Shown here: positions 17,365 through 27,273 of the stretch, in pieces
How positions within the stretch are numbered: position 1 is the first letter of the stretch
Layout of the letters: the number at the start of each line of letters is the position of its first letter
DNA from: Rhodanobacter sp. ANJX3
Lineage (GTDB): Bacteria; Pseudomonadota; Gammaproteobacteria; Xanthomonadales; Rhodanobacteraceae
Assembly (NCBI RefSeq): GCF_014200755.1
Contig: NZ_JACHCM010000004.1
Location: forward strand, 474,684 to 538,683
Direction: 5' to 3'
DNA length: 64,000 nt
The notes under the pieces: model-generated
What the model was told of the DNA's origin: nothing
Databases searched by the model: none
Seen by the model: only the letters and a program-made list of their open reading frames with translations
Program-made: the position numbers and the translations under genes

Positions 17365-18198
17365 TCAGAACTTGCCGGCGCGGAAGTCGGCAATCGCCTC
17401 GTGGATCTGCGCCTGCGTGTTCATCACGAACGGGCCGTAACGGGCGACGGGCTCGTTCAATGGGCGACCTGCGACCACAATCAGTCGCGAGGCCTTTTCA
17501 GCGCCCTTGAGTTGAATGCTGTCGCCGTCGGAAAACACGCCCAACTCGCTGCGCTTGAGCTGCTCACCGCCGACCAGGGCCGACTCGCCATCGAACACGT
17601 AGGCAAAGCCGTGATGACCCTTCGGCAGATCCAGCGTGAGCGCGGCGCCCGCCTGCAGGCTGACATCCAGATAGACGGGGTTGGTGGCGATGCCCTCGAC
17701 CGGGCCGGTTGCACCAGCAAGCTCGCCGGCCAGCACGCGCACCTCCACACCGTCGGCGGGATGCACGACCGGGATGTTCTCCGGCGCGATGTCCTGGTAG
17801 CGCGGCGCGATCATCTTGTCCTTCGCCGGCAGGTTCACCCACAGCTGGAAACCCCACATCAGGCCGTTTTCCTGCTGTGGCATCTCCGAATGCAGGATGC
17901 CGCGGCCGGCCGTCATCCACTGCACGCTGCCGGGCTTCAGATCGCCGCTGTTGCCGTGGTTGTCCTTGTGCAGCATGTTGCCAGCGAGCATGTAGGTCAC
18001 GGTCTCGAAGCCGCGGTGCGGATGCTCGGGAAAACCGGCGATATAGTCGCCCGCCTGATCGGAGCGGAATTCGTCCAGCATCAGGAACGGGTCGAGCATG
18101 TCGAGCCCCGGCTGGCCGATAATGCGCTTGAGCTTGACGCCCGCGCCGTCGGAGGTATCCATGCCGCGGATACGGCGGACGATATGGCGATCGGTCAT
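17365..18198 (-). CDS. Pirin-family cupin protein
   Basis: 277 aa bicupin. The N-terminal metal site is intact: HPHRGFETV supplies His59 and His61, and GRGILHSEMPQ supplies His103 and Glu105, the ligand set of human pirin and E. coli YhhW. Family members bind Fe/Mn/Ni and some have quercetin 2,3-dioxygenase activity in vitro; the cellular role is generally unclear. Transcribed alone on the minus strand. Confidence 0.93.
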   Translation of the reverse strand: MTDRHIVRRIRGMDTSDGAGVKLKRIIGQPGLDMLDPFLMLDEFRSDQAGDYIAGFPEHPHRGFETVTYMLAGNMLHKDNHGNSGDLKPGSVQWMTAGRGILHSEMPQQENGLMWGFQLWVNLPAKDKMIAPRYQDIAPENIPVVHPADGVEVRVLAGELAGATGPVEGIATNPVYLDVSLQAGAALTLDLPKGHHGFAYVFDGESALVGGEQLKRSELGVFSDGDSIQLKGAEKASRLIVVAGRPLNEPVARYGPFVMNTQAQIHEAIADFRAGKF

Positions 18199-18315
18199 GT
18201 CTGCTCTCCGTCAAAAGATTCCAGCAAGATGGACCCGACGCGGCACGCTGCCAAGGGCGCTCATGGGAACGGATTGTTTCCTAGAGCTCGCCAGTTAGGG
18301 CTCGATGCGCTTGAA

Positions 18316-19221
18316 TCAGGCCGTAGGCAGACGGGGGCGCAGGAACGATGTGCTGCAAAGTCCGCGTACCGTGCGCATATTCAACGGAAGCTCCAGCAGC
18401 ACATGGCCAAGGCTCAGCGGCAAGCTGACAAGCAGGCCGACAACGATGCTCTGCGCATAGGCAAACATCACCACAGCCCACGCACTCGCCAGCAGCACCA
18501 GCCGCGTCGATGACACACGGTGCGAGCCCAGCAGTCCCGTTTTCAGGAACCAGTTTACGTAGTGATAGGCATAAGCAAAGCCCAGGAAGCCCACCAGCCG
18601 TAACGCAACACCGTGGCCTGGTACCGACAACAACTCCAATAGTCGTGGAAAACTTTTTTCGGCCGTCTTCAAGAAGCTGCCGTCGCCGAGATCCACGGTC
18701 GGCAGCAAAAGAAAACTGGCCGCCGCCAGCCCCAGAGCAGCAAGCGGCAAGCAATCCTTTGTTTGGCGCGTGCGGCTCGCACCGGCCAGCATGAACATCG
18801 TCGTGAATGCAAAGACGTGGATAAGCGTTGGCACGAGCACGACCACCGCCAGAACGAAGCCCCAGCCCAGCTTTGCGCCCGCCATGCCAATACCGGCCGA
18901 GAAAGCCGTGACGAGGACAGTCACGACCATCGACATGCCCAGGTCCGCGGCGACCAATCCTCCAAGCAACGCGCAAAACACACCGTCGGCCTCGGGCTGG
19001 TTCGGGCGCACGAGCATGATCATCAGCACCGCAAGCGCCGTGATGATCCACAGCCTTGGACGGCTCACAAAATACTTTCGGTCATGCAGCCAGGAAATTT
19101 CGGTGAGGTAATGGGCCGGACCGAGGACCGCGTAGGCGCCGAGCCATGTCGTTGCGGGAAGAACGTGCGCGAGGACAGCGCAAAGGAAGATGGCGAGCAC
19201 ATTCAAATGCGTTTGCGACAC
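18316..19221 (-). CDS. Polytopic inner-membrane protein, unknown function
   Basis: 301 aa with about eight or nine hydrophobic segments. Possible functional residues sit in GPAHYLTEISWLHDRKYF (after segment 2) and in AYAYHYVNWFLKTGLLGSH (C-terminal third), giving several histidines at membrane borders. That pattern is loosely reminiscent of membrane-bound carotenoid-cleaving enzymes (Brp/Blh type), but I would not assign it. Gene neighbours give no hint. Confidence 0.6.
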   Translation of the reverse strand: MSQTHLNVLAIFLCAVLAHVLPATTWLGAYAVLGPAHYLTEISWLHDRKYFVSRPRLWIITALAVLMIMLVRPNQPEADGVFCALLGGLVAADLGMSMVVTVLVTAFSAGIGMAGAKLGWGFVLAVVVLVPTLIHVFAFTTMFMLAGASRTRQTKDCLPLAALGLAAASFLLLPTVDLGDGSFLKTAEKSFPRLLELLSVPGHGVALRLVGFLGFAYAYHYVNWFLKTGLLGSHRVSSTRLVLLASAWAVVMFAYAQSIVVGLLVSLPLSLGHVLLELPLNMRTVRGLCSTSFLRPRLPTA

Positions 19222-19274
19222 GCTGATTCCTTTCGACTAGCATCTGTCTGACGTCGATGATAGACCCGATGGCT

Positions 19275-21056
19275 TCACATGGCTCCCAGAGAATGACCGC
19301 AGCTGGCGCAGAAACGTGCGCCGACCGATGTCGCTACACCGCAGTGAGGGCAAAAGGCCGGTGGTTTCGGTGCATCGGTCGGCGCGCTGGTTGGCGCGGG
19401 CGCACCGCCCATCGCCTTGAGCAGCGCATCCGGTGAGGCGGGTCGGCCGCCGAACTGATTCATCGCGCCCAGCGCGGCGATCTTTTCAACGTCGCGGCGC
19501 GAGGTCGGCATGTCGACGCTGCTCTGGTCCGCGGCAAAGTTTTCCAGCTGTTTGCGCAAGGCGCTGGCCCGATCGGTGAGGCCGCGCAGGCCGACGATGC
19601 GCCGTTCGGATTCGCTGCCGAAAGTGACCGAGTCCACTTCGGCCACCCACACCCGCAGGGTCATGTCGTTGACGCTGACGATGTCTTTCTCGGTGCGCAC
19701 GCGATCGGTGAACGGCGCACCGACTGCCGTATGCGCGCGCTGAAAGCTGCCGTCGATCTCGACCCAGGTCATAAGCGAAACAAAATCAAACCGCGCCCAC
19801 AGAATATGCCCGGCGCGCAGGCAGAACAGCGCCAGCGAAAACATGCCGCCCGCGTAGCAGACGTATTTCCACAGCGTCGGCGCCAGCTCGCCCATCGTCA
19901 CCTGATGGGTAAACAGCAGCAGCGCAATCGAACCGGCCACGGTATACAGAACGCCCAGCGCGCTTAGCACGGTCAGCCAGCGGTAGCGCGGTTCGGCCAG
20001 CGCGTGCGAAAAGCTCACCGTGCGCATGTCCTCGCGCGGCATCGGCTGCGTTTCCTCCAGCAGTTCGCCGTGGAAGGTTCCGTTGTCGCCCACCGTTTGC
20101 GGCACGTAGCGCGCGTAGCGGCGGTTGGGAATCTGCTCGATCCAGTTGCGCTGCATTTCGCGATCGAGCTCGACCAGGATCTGGTTCGGCGGCGCGTTCA
20201 TCGATACCGTCGCCAGTTCGCAGGCCATGGTGGTCTGCGGCGGCGCCACCATCTGCCGCAGCACGGCGACGAAAAACACCAGTACGGATATCAGCGCGCA
20301 AAGCAGCAGAAACAGCGCCTGCCCGCTGAGGTCGATGCCGCCGAGATTGGGCAGCGCGGGCGAAATCGTATGGATCAACACCGGCGCGAGTATCGCCACC
20401 AGTACCAGCACGATCAGCCCGGCGGAGCCCAGGTGCGTGCTCGCCTGCGAGCCGCTTTCCAGCGGTTTGAGAAGCAATGCAGCGGTGTAGATGAAAAAGA
20501 ACAGGCCGAGCCAGGCCATGTCCTTTTCGCTCAGCACACCGAGCAACGAGACCAGCAGGCCGAGCAGGACGACGGCAAGAGTCAGGCCGGTGCGAAATAA
20601 ACGCTGCGCCACCCACTGAATCCGCTGCGGCGCCCAGATCAACGATCGCACCAGGCTGTAAAGCAGGCCATTCAAGGCGCCCGTGGGCTCGTCGACCGAG
20701 ATGGCGCCACCGCGAATGGTCGACTTCAGCGCGACCGCGCCGGCCAGTTCGCCGAGCTGGGCGTCGGCCAATTCACCGGCCAGGCCGGCCGGTTTGCCGC
20801 GACCGAAGAAAAAGCGCAGCCGGCTCAGCCCCACCGCCGCGTGCTGAATGCCTGCTGCGAACATCGCCACGCCGACGATGATGGGCGCCAACGCCCAGCC
20901 GCCGATATGCGCGTAGAGGCCGGCGCGACCCTGAAAAAGCGCGATCAGTCCGCCGCCGATCAGAATCGCCGCGGCGATAAAGCGGAAGACGTTTTCGACG
21001 CGGAAGGGATTGGGAAAATCCAGGCCTTTGGCGCTGGAACCGTATTCATAAGCCAT
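19275..21056 (-). CDS. Multi-pass membrane protein with C-terminal zinc ribbon, unknown function
   Basis: 593 aa from MAYEYGSSAKG (an in-frame upstream start would add 21 residues). About nine hydrophobic segments: two near the N-terminus, four in the middle, and a pair near residues 360-420. The soluble C-terminal region ends in a double CxxC zinc ribbon (FCPHCG ... RFCASCGHSL). A proline/alanine linker precedes the ribbon. Function unknown; the ribbon suggests protein or nucleic-acid contact on the cytoplasmic side. Confidence 0.75.
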   Translation of the reverse strand: MAYEYGSSAKGLDFPNPFRVENVFRFIAAAILIGGGLIALFQGRAGLYAHIGGWALAPIIVGVAMFAAGIQHAAVGLSRLRFFFGRGKPAGLAGELADAQLGELAGAVALKSTIRGGAISVDEPTGALNGLLYSLVRSLIWAPQRIQWVAQRLFRTGLTLAVVLLGLLVSLLGVLSEKDMAWLGLFFFIYTAALLLKPLESGSQASTHLGSAGLIVLVLVAILAPVLIHTISPALPNLGGIDLSGQALFLLLCALISVLVFFVAVLRQMVAPPQTTMACELATVSMNAPPNQILVELDREMQRNWIEQIPNRRYARYVPQTVGDNGTFHGELLEETQPMPREDMRTVSFSHALAEPRYRWLTVLSALGVLYTVAGSIALLLFTHQVTMGELAPTLWKYVCYAGGMFSLALFCLRAGHILWARFDFVSLMTWVEIDGSFQRAHTAVGAPFTDRVRTEKDIVSVNDMTLRVWVAEVDSVTFGSESERRIVGLRGLTDRASALRKQLENFAADQSSVDMPTSRRDVEKIAALGAMNQFGGRPASPDALLKAMGGAPAPTSAPTDAPKPPAFCPHCGVATSVGARFCASCGHSLGAM

Positions 21057-21143
21057 GGATATTCCCTGTCGACACGGTATGGATAACGGCGTGATCGATG
21101 ACGGCGCGCGACCGCCCAACGGCCGGGACGAGCGTCGCTCGAA

Positions 21144-21821
21144 TCAATGCACCCAGTGGCCGCTGCGCTGGCGCGGCGGGGCGTTGTCGTCGTCCTTGGT
21201 CTCGGGGATGGCCTGCACCATCGCCTCCACCTCGGCCTCGGTCGCCGGCTTGGCCTGCCAGTATTGATTGACTGCACCGAGCACGGCCGGCACCTGCGAC
21301 AGACACTCGTCGTATTCGTCGTCGCTGAGCTTTTCGAATTCGGTATCGGCGCTGAGGATGCCTTCGTCCACCGCCAGCGCCATCACCGGGCCAAGCAGCT
21401 CCATCAGCTGCGGGTCTTCCGACAGGCGGTTTTCCCACAGGCTGGCGCGCAGATCGATACCGCGGCTGAAGCCTTCGCACCAGCCGGCGGCCGACAGCAT
21501 CGGGCCGGTTTCCAGCTCCACTTCGCCGAGAATCGGCTCGTACGCGTCGACATCGAGTTCGGCGCTGATCGAATCGTTGAGCTTGGCCAGCAGGGCCAGC
21601 ACGCGGTTGCCCTCGTCCTCGTCGGCGAAGGGCTCGTGCAGCACCTCGGGCAGCCACTCGTCCGGCAGCACCAGCAGCGGGCCGACCGCCAGCGCGCTGA
21701 GCAGGCCGTGCACGCCATCGAGCAGCAGGTCACCTTCGCCAGAATGGGCGCGTAGATAGCGGTCCAGTTCTTCCAGTTCGTTATCGTCCAGCGAGCTGGG
21801 CCATTCGGTCTTTGCAGTCAT
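21144..21821 (-). CDS. UPF0149 (YecA/YgfB-like) family protein
   Basis: 225 aa, acidic. It contains LLDGVHGLLSALAVGP, PDEWLPEVL and SAAGWCEGFSRGIDL, which match the UPF0149/YecA fold, without the C-terminal SEC-C zinc motif seen in longer YecA proteins. Its start overlaps the xthA stop by four bases (ATGA), so the two are co-translated. Biochemical role unknown. Confidence 0.85.
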   Translation of the reverse strand: MTAKTEWPSSLDDNELEELDRYLRAHSGEGDLLLDGVHGLLSALAVGPLLVLPDEWLPEVLHEPFADEDEGNRVLALLAKLNDSISAELDVDAYEPILGEVELETGPMLSAAGWCEGFSRGIDLRASLWENRLSEDPQLMELLGPVMALAVDEGILSADTEFEKLSDDEYDECLSQVPAVLGAVNQYWQAKPATEAEVEAMVQAIPETKDDDNAPPRQRSGHWVH

Positions 21822-22600
21822 TTCGTGTCCAGTTCCAGCAGCACCGGCGTGTGGTCGGAAGGGCGCTCCCAGCGTCGCGGTTCGCGGTCGATGGCGGCGG
21901 CCTTGGCTATCGATTTCAGAGTATCGCTGATCAGGATCAGGTCAATACGCAGGCCCAGATTGCGGCGGAATCCCGCCTGCCGATAATCCCACCAGCTGAA
22001 GTGTCCGGCGTCGGGCTCGAACAGGCGGAAGCTGTCGTGCAGGCCGAGCTCGGTGATGGCCTTTAGACCGGCACGCTCCGGCGGCGAGCACAGAATGTCC
22101 TCGCCCCAGGCGACCGGGTCGTAGACGTCGCGATCGTCCGGGCAGATATTGAAATCGCCCAGCACGATCAGCTTCGGATGGCGCACCAGTTCGGCTTCGA
22201 GAAAGTCACGAACTCTGGCCAGCCAGTCCAGCTTGTACGCGTATTTTTCGTCGCCGACCGCCTTGCCGTTGACGACGTACAGATCGACTACGCGCAGATC
22301 GCCGATGTTGACGGCCAGAATGCGCCGCTGCGGATCGTTCAGCCCTGGAATGTCGGTCACCGCGTCGCGCGGCTCGGCGCAGGTATCGGCTCGCGTCAGG
22401 ATCGCCACGCCGTTATAGGTTTTCTGGCCGGAAAAGACCGCGCGATAGCCGGCGGCCGCCAGCTCGTCGACCGGAAACTTGGCGTCTTCCAGTTTGGTTT
22501 CCTGCAGGGCGACGATGTCCGGCTGCGCGTCGGCTAGCCACTGGGTGAGGTGGGGTAGACGCACCTTCAGCGAGTTGACGTTCCATGAGGCGATTTTCAT
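21818..22600 (-). CDS. xthA: Exodeoxyribonuclease III (AP endonuclease)
   Basis: 260 aa, family length. Metal-dependent 3'-5' exonuclease and class II AP endonuclease in base-excision repair. Motifs: MKIASWNVNSLKVRLPHL (Asn7), LQETKL (Glu), GDFNICPDDRDVYDP (catalytic Asp/Asn) and PSDHTPVLLEL at the C-terminus (Asp-His pair). Forms a two-gene unit with the UPF0149 gene. Confidence 0.97.
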   Translation of the reverse strand: MKIASWNVNSLKVRLPHLTQWLADAQPDIVALQETKLEDAKFPVDELAAAGYRAVFSGQKTYNGVAILTRADTCAEPRDAVTDIPGLNDPQRRILAVNIGDLRVVDLYVVNGKAVGDEKYAYKLDWLARVRDFLEAELVRHPKLIVLGDFNICPDDRDVYDPVAWGEDILCSPPERAGLKAITELGLHDSFRLFEPDAGHFSWWDYRQAGFRRNLGLRIDLILISDTLKSIAKAAAIDREPRRWERPSDHTPVLLELDTK

Positions 22601-22937
22601 GGCGATATTGTAAGGGATGAGCCAATGCCGGCCCCGGCTATTTCAACCATCCCGCCATCATCAGCGACCGCAGGCCAGGCAAGGGGCTCGATCGAGCATG
22701 ACCCTGAAACCGGCAAAACCCTTGATTAGATTTGGATAAAGCGCAAAAAGAGCGGCCTTTTTCCGATGAGGAAAAGGAACTTTCAGGATTTTCGGGGATA
22801 AAACCGACCGGTAACCGTATTTACGGTGTATGCTTAGGAAGCAAGCCCTCGGGGAGACCCTAGGTTCCTGCTCATACTGCGGTAAAGTGCTATTCGCTCC
22901 GAGCCGCAAACCATCACTGCTTCAAAGGTAATGTTAC
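22601..22937. other. Intergenic region with cold-shock gene promoter and leader
   Basis: 337 bases between divergent xthA and the cold-shock gene. No gene seen. It contains an inverted repeat ACCGTA-TT-TACGGT at 22814-22827 about 110 bases before the cold-shock start, with TATGCT (22830-22835) as a possible -10. Long leaders are usual for cold-shock mRNAs, but no specific cold-box motif could be confirmed. Confidence 0.5.
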
Positions 22938-23147
22938 ATGTCGGATCGTCAGAGCGGTACAGTCAAGTGGTTCAACGACGCCAAAGGTTTTGGCTTCATC
23001 ACGCCGGAAAGCGGTGATGACCTGTTCGTGCATTTTCGCGCGATCCAGGGCACGGGCTTCAAGTCCCTGCAGGAAGGTCAGCGCGTCACGTTCGTAGTCA
23101 CCAAGGGCCAGAAAGGCCTGCAGGCTGAAGAAGTCCAGGTTGCCTAA
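22938..23147 (+). CDS. Cold-shock domain protein (CspA family)
   Basis: 69 aa single OB-fold that binds single-stranded RNA/DNA. RNP1 is KGFGFITP and RNP2 is DLFVHF; TVKWFND is the typical opening. Single gene with its own strong terminator. Which paralogue it is (cold-induced or constitutive) cannot be told. Confidence 0.97.
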   Translation: MSDRQSGTVKWFNDAKGFGFITPESGDDLFVHFRAIQGTGFKSLQEGQRVTFVVTKGQKGLQAEEVQVA

Positions 23148-23170
23148 GTCCTTCGGACTTTAGCGATTTG

Positions 23171-23197
23171 AAAAGCCCGCTTCGGCGGGCTTTTTTT
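23171..23197 (+). terminator. Rho-independent terminator of the cold-shock gene
   Basis: 10-bp perfect stem AAAAGCCCGC / GCGGGCTTTT closed by a TTCG tetraloop and followed by a T-tract to 23197. The A-run on the 5' side makes it bidirectional, so it can also end prlC transcripts. Confidence 0.95.
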
Positions 23198-23299
23198 ATG
23201 GCCGTGGCTGGCCGGCACACCGGAAATGCAGAAGCCACGCCCAGGAACGCATGAAAGTTCGGTCGCCCCCCGAACGAGCGGCGACCGTCTAGTTCTGGC

Positions 23300-25372
23300 T
23301 CACGCCAAACCGTGACTGCGCAGTAGCGCCTCCGGCTCGGGCTTTCGTCCGCGGAAGGCGATGAAGCTCTCCAGCGCCGGCCGGCTGGCCCCCACGGACA
23401 GTACCTCGCGGCGGAAGCGATCGCCGGTGGCGCGGTCGATGACGCTGCCCGATTTTTCCGCCTGCTCCTCGAAGGTGCCGAAGGCGTCGGCAGAGAGCAG
23501 CTCGGCCCACAAATAGCTGTAGTAACCGGCCGCGTAACCGCCGGCAAAGACGTGACTAAAGGCGTGCGGAAACCGCTGCCAGGCCGGCGGATACAATACC
23601 GCCACCTGCTTACGCACCTCGTCCAGCACGCTCATGGTCCGCGCGCCTTGGGCCGGGTCGTATTCCAGGTGCAGGGTGAAATCGAACAGCGCGAACTCCA
23701 GCTGACGCACCAGAAACAGGCCAGCTTGAAAATGCCGCGCCGCCAGCATGCGCTCGAATAATTCGTCAGGCAGCCGCTCACCGGTCTCGTAGTGGCGGGC
23801 GAACAGGTCCAGCGCCTCGCGATTCCAGCCGAAGTTCTCCATGAACTGGCTAGGCAGCTCGACCGCATCCCACTCCACGCCATCAATACCGCCGATCGAC
23901 GGCAGGGCGATTTCGGTCAGCAGATGATGCAGGCCGTGGCCGAATTCGTGGAACAGGGTCAGCACGTCGTCGTGGGTGAGCAGGGCCGGCTTGCCGCCGG
24001 TCGGCGGCGGAAAGTTGCAGGTGAGAAAGGCCACCGGCAGCTGACGTTGCTCACCGTCATCGAAACGGGCTCGGCAGACGTCCATCCATGCGCCGCCACG
24101 CTTGCCGTTGCGGGCATACAGGTCGATGTAGGCGCCGGCAAACACGCGGCCGTCGGCATCGCGCACGTCGTAAAAGCGCACGTCAGGGTTCCACACGTCG
24201 ACATCGTCCCGGGCCGCCAACGTGATGCCGTAGAGCTTGCTGGTCAGCGCGAACAGGCCGTCGATGACCGCCGGCAGCGGAAAATACGGTTTTAGCTGTT
24301 CCTCATCCAGCGCGTACTGCCGCTGGCGCAGCTTTTCGGAGACGTAGCCGACGTCCCAGGGCTCGAGGTTGTCGAGCTTGAGTTCGTCGCGGGCGAAGTC
24401 GCGCAGCGTGGCCAGCTCCTGCTGCGCGACCGGCTTGGCCCGTGCGGCCAGGTCATGCAGGAATTCCATCACCTCGGTCGGCGAGCCGGCCATCTTGGTC
24501 GCCAGCGATTCCTCGGCGGCGTTGCGGAAACCGATCAGCTGGGCCGACTCGTGCCGCAGCGCCATGATTTTTTCGATGCGTTCGGAGTTGTCGAACTTGC
24601 CGGCGTTAGGGCCCTGATCCGAGGCGCGCGTCTGGTACGCCCAGTACACGCGCTCGCGCAGGCCGCGGTTGTCGGCATAGCCGAGCACGGCCTGCACGCT
24701 GGGTTGTTTCAGCGTGACCAGATAGCCGGCGAGCTTTTGATCTTCGGCGTACTGACGCAGCACCGCGCGGCCGGATTCGGGGATGCCGGCCAGATCGCGC
24801 TCGTCGGTCACGTGCTCCTGCCATGCCTCGGTTGCGTCGAGCACCGCGTTGGAGAATTCGGTAGAGAGTTTGGACAGCTCCACGCCGATGTCGCGATAGC
24901 GCGACCGCGCCGGCTCATCCAGCGCCACGCCGGAAAGGGTGAAATCGCGCAGCGAATGCTCCACCAGCGCGCGCTCGGGCCGCGGCAGCTGCGCAAAGTC
25001 CGGCGCATCGGCCAGTGCCTGCACGGCGGCATACAGCTCGCGGTTCTGACCTAGTTCGATCGAGTGTTCGGTCAGTTTCTCCTCGGCCGGCCCGTAGACC
25101 TGGCGCAGCGCGTCACTGTCGGCCACCGAATGCAGGTGGCCCACCGGTGCCCACGCACGCGACAGGCGCTGTTCGAGCCGCTCCTGGGTCAGCATCACGG
25201 TGGCGAAATCGCGCGGTGCGTCGGGCGCGGTCAGCGCGGCGATATCGTCGCGATAGTCGGCCAGCAGCGCATCGATCGCCGGCTCGACGTGTTCCGGAAG
25301 AATCTGGGAAAACGCCGGCAGGACGTCGTCGGCGAGCAGCGGGTTGGCCTGGTTCATGCGCATCTCATGCAA
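23300..25372 (-). CDS. prlC: Oligopeptidase A (M3 metallopeptidase)
   Basis: 690 aa cytoplasmic zinc oligopeptidase that degrades signal peptides and small peptides. Zinc motif LFHEFGHGLHHLL; the beginning NPLLADDVLPAFSQILPEHVEPAID matches the family. ATG 25372 has GAGAG seven bases upstream; ATG 25357 (MNQANPLL) aligns slightly better with E. coli but has a poor ribosome site. Single gene. Confidence 0.95.
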   Translation of the reverse strand: MHEMRMNQANPLLADDVLPAFSQILPEHVEPAIDALLADYRDDIAALTAPDAPRDFATVMLTQERLEQRLSRAWAPVGHLHSVADSDALRQVYGPAEEKLTEHSIELGQNRELYAAVQALADAPDFAQLPRPERALVEHSLRDFTLSGVALDEPARSRYRDIGVELSKLSTEFSNAVLDATEAWQEHVTDERDLAGIPESGRAVLRQYAEDQKLAGYLVTLKQPSVQAVLGYADNRGLRERVYWAYQTRASDQGPNAGKFDNSERIEKIMALRHESAQLIGFRNAAEESLATKMAGSPTEVMEFLHDLAARAKPVAQQELATLRDFARDELKLDNLEPWDVGYVSEKLRQRQYALDEEQLKPYFPLPAVIDGLFALTSKLYGITLAARDDVDVWNPDVRFYDVRDADGRVFAGAYIDLYARNGKRGGAWMDVCRARFDDGEQRQLPVAFLTCNFPPPTGGKPALLTHDDVLTLFHEFGHGLHHLLTEIALPSIGGIDGVEWDAVELPSQFMENFGWNREALDLFARHYETGERLPDELFERMLAARHFQAGLFLVRQLEFALFDFTLHLEYDPAQGARTMSVLDEVRKQVAVLYPPAWQRFPHAFSHVFAGGYAAGYYSYLWAELLSADAFGTFEEQAEKSGSVIDRATGDRFRREVLSVGASRPALESFIAFRGRKPEPEALLRSHGLA

Positions 25373-25507
25373 GTTCTCTCAAGACCCCCAGCGTGGCGAC
25401 GCCAGCGCGCGAAATCAAGCGGAACAAAGCCGCACAGGGCGCGCTTGCGCCACGTTCGCGTACCGTACGCGCCGTATTGTCATGATTGGCCCCGTAACAT
25501 CCTCGCC

Positions 25508-27235
25508 ATGTGGCGAACAGATGTCAGAGAACTGCTGAAAGATAGCGCCACGTTCGCGCAGCTGCCGCCGGCGGCGCTGGAAGCGTTGGCCGATGAGCTG
25601 GTCTGGTTCGGCCTGCCCGGCGGACGGCCGCTGTTCAAGCCGGGCGAGCCGGCCGACGCATTGTATTTGGTAAAAAGCGGCAGCCTCGGCGTATTCGACA
25701 ACCCGACGGTGCTGCGTCACCTCGTCAGCGCCGGCGAAAGCGTGGGCGAGATCAGCCTGCTCGGCGGCGAGACGCGCGGCCGCATGGTGCGAGCGTTGCG
25801 CGACAGCGAACTGTTGCGACTGGACCGGGCCGCGTTCGAGCGCGTGCTGGCCGGGCATCCGCAGGCGCTGCTCGGCGTCGCGCGCGCCGCGATCGAACGC
25901 CTGCAGCGGCGTGACCGCGGCGAAGAAACGCCCGGGCTGCCGAGAACCTTCGCCGTGCTGCCGTTCGATGGCGCGGTGCCGGCGCGCGCGCTGACCATGC
26001 AGCTGGTGATGGCGCTGGAAACCTACGGCAGCTGTCTCGTGGTCGACGCCGAACTGGGACACGGACGCGGCAGCGACTGGTTTGCCGCGCGCGAGGCACA
26101 GCATCGCTTCGTGATTTATCTCGACGTGCCCGGCCAACGAAACGACGACGGCCTCTGGCGCGAACGCTGCCTGCGTCAGGCCGACGTGCTGCTATTGCCG
26201 GCCCTCGCGGCACAGCCGGCGCGCGACTGGCCGACGATGGTGCCGGTGCACGCTTCGCGTGCGCGCCATCGGCCGCGGCATCTGATCTTGCTGCATGCCG
26301 GTCATCAGGTGGCGCTGGGCGCAGCGCTGCGCTGGCGCGCGGTGTTCAGCGGCGAACTGCAGCATCACCATATTTGCGGCGATGGCGACATCGCGCGAAT
26401 GGCGCGGCTGGTCAGCGGCCACGGTCGCGGACTGGTGCTGGCCGGCGGCGGCGCGCGCGGGTTGGCGCATCTGGGCGTGCTGCGCGCCCTGCGCGAGGCA
26501 GGCCACGATTTCGATGCCGTCGGCGGTACCAGCATCGGCGCCATCCTCGGTGCCGGCGTGGCGAACGGCTGGGATATCGAAACGATGACCGAGATCTTCC
26601 GCCGTGCCTTCGTCGAAGGAAGACCGCTGTCGGACTGGACCCTGCCGCTACTGGCACTGACCCGCGGCCAACACGCCTCGCGCATGCTGCGCCGCACGTT
26701 CGGCGTGCTGGGCATCGAGGATCTTCATCTACCCTATTTCTGCGTATCGACCCGGCTCTCCGGCGGCGGTCAGGCCGTGCACCGGCACGGGCCGCTGTGG
26801 CTGTGGCTACGCGCCTCCAGCGCGATACCCGGCGTGCTGCCGCCGGTGCTGCAGCACGGCGAGGTGCATGTGGACGGCGCGCTGGTCAACAACCTGCCCA
26901 CCGACGTGATGGTCGCCGATGGCATCGCCCACATCACCGCGCTGGACGTGCAGGCGGATATCGCGCTGCGCACCGACGTCAACGAATCCTCCAGCCCGCC
27001 GTGGTGGCGATTGCTGCTGCAACGAAAAACACTGCAGCGTCCGGGGCTGGTTTCCACCCTGGTGCGCGCCGGCATGGTCAACGGCGAGGAAGCCAGCCTG
27101 CGCCGGCGCGCGCAGGCACAGCTGCTGTTCACACCGCCGCTGGATCACATCGGCATGCTCGACTGGAAGGACTGGCAGCGCGCGATCGACTCGGGCTACC
27201 GGCATGCGATCGAGGTGCTGAATCAGCTGCAATAG
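25508..27235 (+). CDS. cNMP-binding-domain patatin-like phospholipase
   Basis: 575 aa. Residues ~15-135 form a cyclic-nucleotide-binding-like sensor (LFKPGEPADALYLVKSGSLGVF, GESVGEISLLGG). A middle region follows, then a patatin hydrolase domain from ~310: oxyanion loop GGGARG, nucleophile GTSIG and dyad aspartate in VDGALVNN. The architecture matches bacterial relatives of neuropathy-target esterase and should give serine-Asp lysophospholipase/esterase activity. It starts MWRTDVRELL with no clear ribosome site, so the start is slightly uncertain. Confidence 0.9.
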   Translation: MWRTDVRELLKDSATFAQLPPAALEALADELVWFGLPGGRPLFKPGEPADALYLVKSGSLGVFDNPTVLRHLVSAGESVGEISLLGGETRGRMVRALRDSELLRLDRAAFERVLAGHPQALLGVARAAIERLQRRDRGEETPGLPRTFAVLPFDGAVPARALTMQLVMALETYGSCLVVDAELGHGRGSDWFAAREAQHRFVIYLDVPGQRNDDGLWRERCLRQADVLLLPALAAQPARDWPTMVPVHASRARHRPRHLILLHAGHQVALGAALRWRAVFSGELQHHHICGDGDIARMARLVSGHGRGLVLAGGGARGLAHLGVLRALREAGHDFDAVGGTSIGAILGAGVANGWDIETMTEIFRRAFVEGRPLSDWTLPLLALTRGQHASRMLRRTFGVLGIEDLHLPYFCVSTRLSGGGQAVHRHGPLWLWLRASSAIPGVLPPVLQHGEVHVDGALVNNLPTDVMVADGIAHITALDVQADIALRTDVNESSSPPWWRLLLQRKTLQRPGLVSTLVRAGMVNGEEASLRRRAQAQLLFTPPLDHIGMLDWKDWQRAIDSGYRHAIEVLNQLQ

Positions 27236-27273
27236 CTTGATTGAAGCGATGCTCGGCTCGATCTTTTGGCCGA

